Assembly (NCBI GenBank): GCA_014529385.2
Contig: CM043944.1
Coordinates: 179,048,740-179,112,739, forward strand
Length of the DNA stretch: 64,000 bases
Direction of reading: 5' to 3'
Source: Adiantum capillus-veneris
Lineage: Eukaryota > Streptophyta > Polypodiopsida > Polypodiales > Pteridaceae
A program made the position numbers and the translations under genes. The notes beneath the pieces were generated by a model. It searched no databases and was not told the DNA's origin. It saw only the letters and a list, made by a program, of their open reading frames with translations. This document shows positions 45,692-56,353 of the stretch, piece after piece. The first letter of the stretch is position 1, and each line of letters opens with the position of its first letter.

Positions 45692-46559
45692 AGTAATCAT
45701 TAACTTTACAATAATGGTAACACATCTTCTTTTTTCCCTTATCACCATAATTTCCCGATGAAGTGTTGCCAACAGAAGCATTTGGAACAGAAGTTTTGCC
45801 ACTCGCAGCAAAACCATAAGAAGTTGCTGCATTGCTACTAACACCCTTTCTTTGAGAAGCAATAAAAGCCTGTTCAATTGCACGTTGTCTAGTCCTGTTT
45901 TTTTTGGAAAGTGACTCTTGCAACAACAATGTGCACAATGCATCGAACTTGAAAACTTCAGGATTTCCTTGGGTCATAAGTCTGCAAGTACTAGCAAAAG
46001 CTTGGTAAGAATATGGCAAGGCATCAAGAACAGCCTAGATTTCTGCACAAGGTAACTGTCTGAAATGACTCCACCTACAAAAATAAGTTGCTCATTGGTA
46101 TCCTTGACACCAATGTATATATCATCTTCCTCATGCATAATGTTTGATTGTAGCTCTTTATGAAACAAAGCAATATTTTCCTCATTTCGGCTTGTATAAA
46201 GACCAGCCACAATATCCAAAGCTTGTTTTGTAGATTTTGGTGAACAAACATGAGGAGTAATGGTGCTCTTTACAAAAAACACAATCAACACATGAGCCTG
46301 TGCATCGTTTACATCCCAACAAGCTTGTTTTGTAGTAGGCAAAACAACTCTAACAACATTCTTGCAGCGAGACCTGCAACATCCTCAATATCAACTACAT
46401 CCTTAGAACCAAGACGTACATCAATTACCTCCATAACATTTCAGACGCCCTTGACAAAAGAACATGTTGCATCATGTAAGTCCACGTAGGGTAATTGTCC
46501 CTATCCAACTCGTCCTCAGCAGCAAACATCCTGAACACATCTATGTTGTTGTCAGCCAT
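45692..46559 (-). pseudogene. Copia gag, N-terminal part
   Basis: Begins MADNNIDVFRMFAAEDELD at 46559, with NYPTWTYMMQHVL (the conserved Copia gag YxxWxxxM motif) in the first 35 codons. It then breaks into other frames, and returns to frame as MPYSYQAFASTCRLMTQGNP, FDALCTLLLQESL and CYHYCKVNDY (zinc knuckle start), where the CACTA element interrupts it at the TCA duplication. Confidence 0.9.
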
Positions 46560-46872
46560 GGAAAATGTCTGCACCTGATGTGAAAACTACCCAAAATGAG
46601 GAGAAAAAGAGTGAGACTAGCATGTGCTATATAGAACAACCCACAATAGACTATATAGGACCTGTTATGTAGAAAACGGCACTGACAAAATGTTTTCACT
46701 AAGTGAGAAAATTGCATGTGTAGGCCTGCTTGTAGTGGAACCGTAGGCCAAAATGAGCCCGAATCAAAAATTTTGTCGACCTATAAACGCCCTCCAGAGC
46801 TCATTGAAACCCAAGAAAGCGAGAAGGGGTGTGATCGAGTTGCTGGCGGCTAAGCCGAAGAAGATGCAACTT

Positions 46873-46884
46873 GCTCTAATACCA
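46873..46884 (-). other. Copia primer-binding site, tRNA-Met type
   Basis: On the minus strand TGGTATTAGAGC lies two bases from the LTR end. One difference from TGGTATCAGAGC. Confidence 0.85.
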
Positions 46885-46886
46885 AT

Positions 46887-47111
46887 TGTTGGAATTAGGG
46901 TTGCAAGAAAACACACAGATTGGAGAAGACAAAGGAAGCTTAAGGCACACAATAGAGAGTGTACTACTTAGTGTGCAATGGAGAGATAGATAGCCCTAGA
47001 GTGATGGGCGTATATACAATGCACGGGGGAAAAAACCTCCTAAAGAGAGAAAAAATGCCTCAGCAGTCCTAGTGTGTTTACACAGATCACTACCACATGT
47101 ATATGGTAACA
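46887..47111 (-). repeat. Copia 5' LTR (225 bp)
   Basis: Plus-strand text TGTTGGAATTAGGG...TATGGTAACA. Pair of 34289-34517. Confidence 0.9.
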
Positions 47112-47116
47112 CAAAT

Positions 47117-47929
47117 TATGACTTGAAATTTTTTGAAATCTCTCACCAAGTGTCTCTTCTCAAACCGATAACCTTGGAGGTCTAGTGTGATTGCTATGTC
47201 TTGGGACTACCATCACCGCTATATGACAACTGTTTGTTGAGGCTTGTTTTGACTATTCAAGTGCTTGTGGACCATGTTGCGGTTAGCTATAACCTTATGG
47301 AAGAAATCTGACCCTAATTTTGGTGCAAGTTTCAAAATGGAAGCACAATTATCTTTTGAGTGTAATTGATGTCAAGAATGCGTTTTCAACAATTCTCTAA
47401 AATCTCTTTGAGAACTTGTTTGGTGATTCTGCTTGGAATTTTTTTGGAATTACTCCGAGTGGAGTAGTGAGAAATGATGTTTGAGAATGCTTGCACATAC
47501 TCATGGCCCTAGCCCCTTATGGTTATTTGCAAGGGGAGTATTGAATGTTTGAAAAGTGTTGTTTTTACATATGTTCCGGACCCTTGTGGTTCTTTACGGG
47601 GGGAGTATTAATAAGTATGAGTAGTGGCCTCTATATCTCATGGCTCAGACCTTTTTAGGTTATTTGCGGTAGGAGTAATGAGGGACTTATTGAATAGCTC
47701 ATGACCCGGACCTAGATGGTTATTTGCGGGGGGAGGGTTCATCAACAATTTTATGTTTCTATGTCTTGTAACATGCATAGGTGAGCATTTGTGCTGCATT
47801 ATGATGTGCCAACCACTTAATATTCCTAATTGGGAAAGATTTCTTGGGTATGTAATTTTAGTGTATCAAGAGACATGTTAGAGATCAACACCGTCTGGGT
47901 GTGATGGCTAATTTTACTACATCAAAATA
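47117..47929 (+). other. Internal region of the gag-only element (right part)
   Basis: Continuation of the gag-like region for a short distance, then non-coding. Four diverged tandem copies of a ~70-80-bp unit occur at about 47500-47745, each with GGTTATTTGC(A/G)-like sequence before a purine run GGGGGAGTATT (a PPT-like string). Nothing else is recognisable. Confidence 0.55.
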
Positions 47930-48625
47930 TCAAGAGATCCAATCTAGAATGAGACCAAGCTACTGAAGAAAGGATCCGACTTGCAGATCCTGATTGAGGG
48001 GCCTAAACCCTAGAAGAAGAAAAAACAGAATCGGCAAGAAAAGAAGAAGCAACAAAAGAAGTTTTACCAACTTGCAAAGTCTTGCCGAGTGGCCTATTTT
48101 AAAGACAAGTTCCCACCAACTTACGCGACCCTGTTCGATGTGGCCTAGGGGACATAAATCCATTAAAAGAAAGTGGGATCAACACACACACTCAATCGTG
48201 TGGAGCATGATGATGTTCCAACAATATGGACGCTCTAGATTTCACACTGACATATTGACGTGAAAGTTGTACAGATTTTCGCAAAAACGCAATGGTAGCT
48301 TAGGACCAGTTGCTTTTAGAGTTTGCTTCTTATCATGTAACTGCTTTTGAGAGGCCAAGGGCCTTCAAATATGAGCCAAGGGATCATTCTATGGAACATG
48401 TGAAAAGGTGCAAAGGATGGAATACCGGCAATGTACAGAGTTCAAGCAATATAAAGAAATAACAAAAGGGTGTTAGTGTTTGAGGCCACTGCTCTCTTGG
48501 GGTGGAACTCTGCCACTCCTTGTCTCGTGTTGTGCATCTCTTTCAATTCAATTATTATTTGAAGTGCTTAAATTTGTTCAGAATGCTCTTTTCCATTAGC
48601 ACATGGTGCCCGTCCCTGTGTGACA
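47930..48625 (+). repeat. 3' LTR of the gag-only element
   Basis: The right end TGTGACA is followed by the GCATG duplication. The left end is approximate because this LTR start has diverged (near ATATCAAGAGATCC). Confidence 0.75.
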
Positions 48626-48630
48626 GCATG

Positions 48631-49320
48631 CTCTATTTCTAGAGAGATTCCACACAAACAACTTACTGTGTGTGATGTCCTTATCTCTACATAGTGAATT
48701 TTTCATGACTCTTTCCATGATTCTTACTTTGCAAGCTGACATACAGAGGTTTCATAGAGCTATGCATACTGCAAGACATGACATGCAAATTTTCCTCTCA
48801 TGCTTTGGTGTCTCATTCGATCTCAAAAGGGGATAAGAAAAACAAATATTTCCCTTCGATTTAGAGAGAAACTAGTTGGGTCTACAATGTGTGCAATCAA
48901 GGATTTTGCAGGGGTGTTGCACAAGAAGTTGGACCAGTGCCAACTGATGCTTTGTATTTCTATGAGCACTAGTTTGAAGGAGAGATAGTCAAGCTAAAGG
49001 TTTTACAAGCTAGAGGTCCAGTCTAGCACTTCAAGAGAAGGAGAGTGACTCTAGACATGTGTCTGTAATTGATGGCTCCTTTGCCCTTGGATGAGTTGCG
49101 AGATGGTGTGCAAAGTTTTGCGCATTCCTCTTTTCTTTCCAAGAAAGAAGATTCTTCTTTTAGTTAATAAAACTGCCCAATGGACTACAAACTATCCCTG
49201 CTAAAGAGGGCTATGTAAAAATGTAGGGAGACTCTCCCAATGAAAAGGTAAGATATATACAATGATGGCCAAATTAGGATATGGGAGGAGGAAACAAACA
49301 CATTGGTCTATGGTATTTCC
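48631..49320. other. Unassigned sequence right of the nest
   Basis: Target-side sequence. A frame at 48960-49080 reads YEH-FEGEIVKLKVLQARGP, which looks like a repeat-encoded protein scrap but is too short to name. Confidence 0.35.
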
Positions 49321-49623
49321 ATCTAGTCATGCCATGAACCATGCAATGGATGACTAGTCCATTTGGCGTTGAGAGCCTGAGGTTGCCGCAAGCATGTCTG
49401 CACATTAGTTCTATCATCTTCCATAGTAGAGTGACAAGCTCTACTTGGTGTTCGGCAGACGTCGTCTCCGCAAACTTGATCTAAGCATGCATACTACTTC
49501 ATTTTTGTGCATAATGAAGAAATAAAGAGTCTTATAAGATTAAAAATTTGTTCATTTGTAACATTTGTACATTTGCTTACTCTTGGGAAGTGTTGTAAGC
49601 ATTGACAAGGTTTAGGTTATCCT

Positions 49624-50850
49624 TTAATTGTATGCCTTGCATCCATCTAGCATCTTCAAAAGGATAATGTATTGTGGGATAGTATTACCGCCTCTTAGTA
49701 CCTTGTCTTCATGTCGGAAAATGGACTCGGGCTGCAGTACCTCTTCTTGGTCCTCGATATCCGGTGTGTCTTCAATTGTTGGTTCTTGTGGTGGCTCTCC
49801 TTTGTAAGGCTCACCTGAAAAGCATTGTCTATGAGCCAATGGTTGGGCAACTTGAGTTGATAGGCCATCTCATTGATTGGCCTAAGAATTTGGAAGGGAC
49901 CATAGTACCTTTTTGCTAACTTAGCATAGTACTTTTGGTGTCCCATAGGATTCTTGCCCGTCATGTGCCTTAATCGAGCCTTGGGAAATTTGAGTAAGAC
50001 CCAATCATTTTCTTTAAAGGCTTGGGCTCTTCTGTGCTTGTCAGCAGCAGTCTTTTACCTTTGTTGTGAGATAGAGATAGCATCCTTAATCTTTTGGAAA
50101 GATTCTTGTAGGTCTTGGCTATACTCATCTGCAGCGAAGATCTTCCCGTGCACCTTAAGTAGCAAGGGACTTTTTGACCTTCCCTCAATTACCTCAAAAG
50201 GTGCTTTTCCTGTGGAAGTATGTACAATGTTATTGTAGGCATACTCCACTAAGAGTAAGTACTTCTCCCATTGGGATCTTTTATCTACTTCCGTTACATA
50301 GGATTTTAGTAGATCGAGAATTGTGAGGTTAGCTATTTCACTTTGGCCATCCGTTTGCGGGTGATAGGCCGAAGATAAGTTTAGCCTTGTTCCTAAATTA
50401 TCAAAGTGACCCTTCTAGAAATTACTGGTCATTCTAGGAGCTCTATCTGACATTATGGACATTGTCAAGCGATGGTACTTGAAGATTTGTGAAATAAAGA
50501 GGGTTGCCATTTGATGGTCTTTGATAGTCTTTCTGACAAGTATAAAATGAGCTTGTTTGTTGAACCTGTCTACTATCGTCCATATTCTTGTATTCCCATG
50601 GATATACTTAGGCAATCCAAAGATAAAATCCATGGATATGCTCTCCCATGGTGAATTAGGGATTGGAAAAGTTTGAAGCAATCCAAGATGCTTCCCTCTA
50701 TCAAACTTTGTCTTTTGGCATACCACACATTTAGAAACATACTCTTGTATGTTTGATTTCATGATAGGCCAATAGAAATATGTTTCAATCCCCTTTAGGG
50801 TAGACTGAATCCCTCTATGCCCTGCATAAGAAGGAGCATGAGATTCATAC
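49624..50850 (-). pseudogene. Gypsy integrase and C-terminal domain
   Basis: Zinc finger SHAPSYAGHRG...CVVCQ (50760-50850), catalytic Asp in ISMDFIFGLP, second Asp in MSDRAPRM, Glu in DGQSEI (about 50350), then YAYNNIVHTSTGKAPFEVIE, DKHRRAQAFKENDWVLLKFP, YYGPFQILRPINEMAYQLKL and a tail to 49624. Stops occur near 50412 (TAG), about 50055 and about 49820. Confidence 0.92.
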
Positions 50851-50851
50851 A

Positions 50852-52260
50852 TTACTTTCTCACGTAGTGAGCTAGTAACGCATAGTCTATTGCAATAGAG
50901 AAGATAACCATCTTGTAAAGTGGTCCCTCTTTCTTCCCTAGTGCAAGGGCTGAAATCACATCTCTAAAATTAGGATCAATAGCGTACTCATCTATCATAG
51001 AAGATAGATCATTGTGAGTTGCTATGGAAACCGCTTTCACTCTCGGCCATTTTGAGAGTGCATCGGCTACTTGATTATGCTTGCCAGCAATGTGAGCAAT
51101 ATGAAAATGAAATTGCAAAAGGAAATTTTCCCCCCTCATTTGTTTGTCAGAGAGTTGGTCTGCATCATGAAGTACTTAAAACTTTGGTGATCCGTTCGCA
51201 GAATCAAAGGAGTCCCCAATAAATAGTGCTTCCATGAGTCTAAGGCATGTAGAACTGCAAGGCATTCCTTTTCATATATGCCTAGATCTTGCTCAATAGG
51301 ATCGAGCCTTTAACTTTCATAGCCTATGGCGTGCCCTTCTTGAGGCAAAACAGATCCAAGGCAATCACTACAAGCATCACATTGGACCTCAAATGGCTTT
51401 GAGAGATTCGGTAGTGTAAGCACATGTTGAGAGATAAGCTTTTCTTTCAAAAGCATTGTTCTCCTTGGAAGACCATGTGTACCTAACGTTTCTTTTTGTA
51501 GGGTCATGTAGTGGTCCTGCTATTAGTGAGAACTTCTCTATGAAGCCTCTATAGTATGCAGACATACCTATAAAGCTCCTTAATTCATGAAGATTCCTTG
51601 GTTTATGCCATCCTTTTATTACCTCTAACTTTGATGGATTCATTTGGATGCCATCTTGAGAGATTATGTGACCTAAATACTGAATCTCTTGTAAGAAAAA
51701 ATCACTTTTCTTTCTATTAACAAAAAGTTTTTTCTCTCTTAGAACTTGAAATATTACCTGGAGGTGTGCTTGTGTTTGTCTAATGATCTAGAGTAGATGA
51801 TGATATCATCAAAGAACACTGTAGTAAAGGTTTGGTAAGGCCTGAATAGCTTCTCCATCAAGCAGTTGAATGTGGCTGGTGCATCGGTCAAGCAAAAAGG
51901 CATGACAATGTATTTGTAAATACCAAACGTCGTTCGAAATGTGGTCTTTACAATGTCTTGATCAATTATCCTTATTTGATGATAGCCACTTTTTAGGTCA
52001 ATCCTACTGAAGTAGGTAGACCCTTGTAGATTATCAAATAGGTCTTCTACCCGTGTAACGGGAAATCTATTCTTGATAATGATCCTATTTAGTGCTCTAT
52101 AGTTGACACACATACGATATGTGCCATCTTTCTTTTTCACTAGTAGCACAGGAGAACAAAACGGAGATGAGCTAGGCCTAACCATGCACTTCTCAACTAA
52201 CTCATGCACTTGCCGCATAATCTCCTTTTGTTGAGCTTGAGAAACTCTATAAGGAGGTTT
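50852..52260 (-). pseudogene. Gypsy reverse transcriptase and RNase H
   Basis: RT: VHELVEKCMVRPSSSPFCSP, VLLVKKKDGTYRMCVNYRAL, YFSRIDLKSGYHQIRI, APATFNCLM, VFFDDIIIYS (catalytic x-x-D-D at about 51795), then LRSFIGMSAYYRGFIEKFS. RNase H: FEVQCDACSDCLGSVL with its first catalytic Asp and HIAHIAGKHNQVADALSKWP. Frameshifts or stops lie near 51750, 51480, 51310 and 51140. Confidence 0.92.
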
Positions 52261-52881
52261 GTTAGGTGGTGAACTTCTTGGAAGAAGTACAATTGCATGG
52301 TCATCATTGCCATGTTTAGGAGGTATCTCACAAGGGATGTTGTCAATAAAGACATCTTAAAACCCCTTGAGAAAATTGGATAACTCTAATTCCTTTTAAT
52401 TTTGTATATTTTCTTTTGCTAAAACATAAGGTTGTGTATGTACAATGGGTATAGTGTTACCCATTTCCTTAGCATCTATATACATATCTTTTTCCCTGAA
52501 CATAAAGGAGATTCTCCTTTCAGGGAATTTAACATTGGCAGCCATGCAATCAAACCATGGTGCCCCTAGGATTACATCCTCATGCTTGAGAGGAGAGATA
52601 AAGAAGTCCTCTTTGTCCACATAGCTTTGGACATGGAGCCTCATTTTCCCGATTAAGGGAGTGACTGAAGCTTCTTGCCCCTTGAAAGTAATGTTTGCGG
52701 GTAGGACATCTCCCATCTTGTAGGCTTGTATGCCTAGCTTGGTGTCTAGCTCTATAGATGTAAAATTGTGACTAGAACTAGGGTCAAAGAGAATAAAAGC
52801 ATCATGTTCTCTTACCTTTCCCCAAGCATGGCATAGAGGAGATCCTTTGTGATGATTTTTCTCCTCTTGGATTTCGACCAA
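52261..52881 (-). pseudogene. Gypsy protease
   Basis: Frame 52396-52881: HDAFILFDPSSSHNFTS is the active-site region (D-P-S-S where the forward copy has D-P-G-S, so the essential Gly is lost), followed by VTPLIGKMRLHVQSYV, EDVILGAPWFDCM and ERRISFMFREK. Confidence 0.85.
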
Positions 52882-54406
52882 GGTAGCTAAGGAGGATCAT
52901 GGCGGTTGTTCTTTTGGGGACAAGCGCGGTACACATGCCCTTATTTGCCGCACTTGAAACACCGGTTATCCTTGCAATAACTCTCAATCTCTTCAGGAGA
53001 GAGTTTATTTTTGCCTTTGTAACCTCCCTTCTCCTTAGCTTTGCTGGAATTGGGCTTAGGAGACTTTTGGACATTATCCCTCCCTTAGGCTCAGTGGAAC
53101 CCTTGTTTTTAGGGGGCTTAGAATTCCTCTTAGCCCCTGTTTGGAAATTGATTTGAGAGGACACCATAGTATGATGTATTTCCACCGATATGGTGTGTGG
53201 CCTGTGGGAGTTGACATACTCTGCCATTTCTTCGGTTAAGCCCGCACAAAATTCCCGCTTTTTCTCTCCACAATTCAACTTTTTTGAAGACAGTGGCTTT
53301 GAGTTGTAGGTCCCAAAACTTGTCTACATATTTGTGGATGGATTCATAGGGAGAGAGATTCAAGATTCGCCATTCGATGAGTACTTTGTTTTGGCATCGG
53401 TGGCCAAAAACTGCTTCATAATGGAAGCTCTTAAATCTTTCCATGTTTGTGGATCTTTACATTTGGCTCTTAGGCTAGACCACCATTTTTGGGCGGACTT
53501 TTGAAAGTGCAAAGCTACATGGCATAGCTTAGAGGACTTCGTGAAGCCCTCATCTCCGAGCGCCACATCAAATTGTTGGATAAAGGCCAAGACTTTGTCT
53601 GTAGCACCAAAAGTGCCCTCGTAGGTAAGGAAAGAGATGCTCTTCCCTCCCTTTTTGAACTTCTTGAGCTTGGATGACCTCTTCCACGCGGCATAGGATT
53701 TCCTATGGCCTCTTCTTTTTGATGGTTCAAAGGTTGCCCCATCACTTTCTTCAAAAGATGAAGAATTTTAGGAAGATGGAGAAGAGGGTGACCTCTTTCT
53801 TGCCTTTTTCTTTCCTTGATCTTTGTTGTCTTCACCATCACTTTCATAAGAGGAAGAGGATGAAGAAGATGGAGAAGAGGGTTTCCTCTTTCTCGCCTTT
53901 TTCTTCTCTTGCTTTTTGTCATCCCTCTTTGAAGTATGGTGTGGAGAAGTATGTGATGGTCTTATGCATGTTGGAGGCAATGGAGAGCATTTAGCCCGCC
54001 ATCTTCGTGGAGCCATCTCTATTGAGGTGGTGGGAGACTCACTTCTTTATCGTTCCTTTGGTAGAGGCTCTCGAGTTCTCCTTTGAGAAGGAGATGCGTC
54101 ATCAAGGAGCAAATTTCCGAGCCCTTCATAGTGATCCTCTTCTTCTTCCTGAATCGGAGAGAGACCTCTTTTGTAAGTCTTGCAAGGAGGCTTCCTAGGT
54201 GCTCTCTCGTCATGGTGGGGAGCTTGGAGAATCCCATGGTCACGAAGCTGCCATTGCACTTCACTTTGGAGGGATGGATTGCCCATGGCTTATTGAAGCC
54301 TAGAAACAAGATAGTTAACAAGCATTGGGGCATCATTAGTAGCTTGCTCATTAGCAAAATCAAAGTTATCAACATTAATTTCACTCTCTTTACTATTTTC
54401 AGCCAT
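52882..54406 (-). pseudogene. Gypsy gag
   Basis: Starts MAENSKESEINVDNFDFANE at 54406. A stop after SRLQ is followed by WQLRDHGILQAP, charged Lys/Arg/Ser stretches (KKKARKRSPSSPSS repeated twice), then capsid-type KLCHVALHFQKSAQKWWSSL, TWKDLRASIMKQFL, LKATVFKKVELWREK and a zinc-knuckle region near 52950 with broken frame. About four stops or frame changes. Confidence 0.88.
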
Positions 54407-54774
54407 TCTAACAACTTTTTGGTGTAAACTTTCTAGTTGTACTTTGGCACTTCAAGCCCTAGTTGTTACTATACCAGTGGCTTGAATACCATTAATTGCA
54501 AGGAATAGAAGAGAGGGTCATTGAACACCAAAAACACACCGGCTCCTGTCAAGCTTCTAATAGCTCAATAGTGGTTAAGCCGGAGGCAAGCGCCATAGGA
54601 CTCCACTATTAAGACCATAGCTCTTGACAGTGATGCCCCGTTAACTGCACAAAGGCAGGCGCACTGCAAGTCTGAAAAATCCCTATTCTACTTACTCACA
54701 TGCAATTAATAGTACCAACCATTGATTGCTAGCTTGAGGACCTCCCTTCTTGAGCAAGAAAAGAGAAACCTTGT
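54407..54774 (-). other. Untranslated leader of the Gypsy element
   Basis: Between PBS and gag start; no coding signal. Confidence 0.7.
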
Positions 54775-54786
54775 GCTCTGATACCA
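54775..54786 (-). other. Primer-binding site, initiator tRNA-Met
   Basis: TGGTATCAGAGC on the minus strand, one base from the LTR: an exact match to the classic plant site. Confidence 0.95.
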
Positions 54787-54787
54787 A

Positions 54788-55967
54788 TGTAACATTTACT
54801 AGTCTAGTAACTTGTGTGTAGCGGAAAATAGCATGAGCATGGTGAGCATTTCATTAGAATAGATTCCTAATGAGAATAACAAGAGTGCTTGGGTGGAGAG
54901 AGCAACAAAAAGCGTAACACCTAGTTAGATAGCATGAACAATACTTCAAAAGAGTGAGAATTAAGCAAATGACAATAGTTGAGGACTGGATTTGCATGGA
55001 GCCGGTCCCCCCTCCAAAAGGCTTTGTATTATGGTTTTTCCCATCAAGAGAGACATTTTACAATACAATACTTTGTTTTCCTTAAATTCTAGCTAGTGCA
55101 ATGAAGATGGAAACTTCATGCACTAAGAAAAACATTTATTGAACACAACATCAATTCCCTCACGGTCTCAGACCCAAGACCTCACACACCTTTGAAGATG
55201 GTGAGAGCTAGCGGGGTATAAGAGTAGATTTAGAGGAAGAAGGAGTATTCTTACAAGAAAGATGTACATCTCCTCACATAATCACTCATATTAGCATATC
55301 TTAGCTTAGTGATTAGCATGGTAGAGGATATGAGCATGCATTGAAGCTTGGCTCTTGGTTGGATTTGCATCACAAAGCCAAGAGTTGTTGGTGTAGGCCT
55401 CCCTTCTCACAAGCTTGGAGTAGGTGATAAGCTTTCCATTAAAGCTTGAGAAGGAGAGAGGGTATTCTTACTCCACACATGAGCTAGTGTGAGTGTGTAG
55501 GTGATAATGCCTTTGAAAAATCAGCCCCCTCTCTCTCTCTTGGTCAAGCCCTCTTGCTAGCATCCTATTGGTCCTCCCCAGGCTTAGCCAATGGTAATTA
55601 AGCAACATAAGTGATAGCCTTCTGACATGTGTCCCCCTTTCCCATTCTGTGAGAGATTTAGGTAATTAATAAATGCAACTAAACTCTCATTGGACCCCTT
55701 TGCCTCCCGGCCAATAGGAATCACGCAAGCCATTTGGCTGTTGAATGCTCATTGGACCCCTTGGGAGACTGTCCAATAGTCTTCTAGAGAGCTTAACTCC
55801 CATTGGTTCTTTTATTAAGTGTTTTTAAATTAATTAAACTAGATTTACTCTAGCCTAATTCTCATTGGTCCACCTCCAAGGCCATCCAATAGGATTTGAG
55901 TACACCTTGAGGGCATCTGGGCTAGGGAGCTGACATGTGTCCCTCATTCACTTTGTGTAAAGGGAGC

Positions 55968-56017
<50 letters not shown>

Positions 56018-56353
56018 CTCTCTCCTCCCCTACTTGCAAGGCTCGCCCCCTCCTATGTAGGGATTGATAAAGACTTTTTGTGACACACACTAAGCACCCA
56101 ATTTCCCTAGCGTTTGACCTTTGGAGACACCTTTGAATTTTGGAACCTTAGCATTTTGGAACTCTTAATGGGCTGCACCTTAGGGTCTTTTAATCCCTAT
56201 TGCTGTAGATTGCTATTTTGCAGATGGGTCCCCCTTTGGATCCCTATTTTCCCTCCTTTGGATCCCTACCAATATTCTAGCTTTTTCTCCCCTGGCACTT
56301 CCCCATATTAAATGATCATTTAGGAGAATTAGATATAATTTCTTATTATGACA
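54788..56353 (-). repeat. Gypsy 5' LTR (1,566 bp)
   Basis: On the minus strand starts TGTCATAATAAG and ends AAATGTTACA. A (GT)n tract lies at about 55970-56014. The middle (55560-55900) contains five ATTGG...CCAAT inverted pairs or single boxes. Confidence 0.88.

Larger units (their letters stand above)
34289..47111 (-). mobile_element. Ty1/Copia retrotransposon split by a CACTA element
   Basis: Short LTRs (34289-34517 and 46887-47111) are flanked by CAAAT at 34284-34288 and 47112-47116. The element reads on the minus strand: PBS beside the right LTR, gag, protease, integrase, RT, RNase H, PPT beside the left LTR, which is Copia order (integrase before RT). Subtracting the CACTA insert gives ~5.1 kb, normal for Copia. 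All frames carry stops. Confidence 0.95.
33168..48625 (+). mobile_element. Gag-only LTR retrotransposon (outermost of a three-level nest)
   Basis: 5' LTR 33168-33864 begins TGTCACA, and the 3' LTR ends TGTGACA at 48625. GCATG flanks both ends (33163-33167 and 48626-48630). Without the Copia element inside (34289-47111 and its TSD) it is only about 2.6 kb: ~0.69-kb LTRs and ~1.25 kb internal, with a gag-like scrap and no protease, RT or integrase. It is therefore non-autonomous or deleted. Other LTR copies of the family lie at 58490-59044 (minus) and 59046-59205 (plus). Confidence 0.85.
49321..56353 (-). mobile_element. Ty3/Gypsy retrotransposon, Met-primed, near-complete, 3' LTR lost
   Basis: Reading on the minus strand: 5' LTR (54788-56353), PBS, gag, protease, RT, RNase H, integrase, C-terminal domain and 3' untranslated region. 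The 3' LTR is missing because the sequence breaks at about 49320, just before where units 1 and 2 show the PPT. It is the reference copy for the fragments at 10.8-14.9, 17.5-20.1 and 29.5-32.8 kb. Confidence 0.9.
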
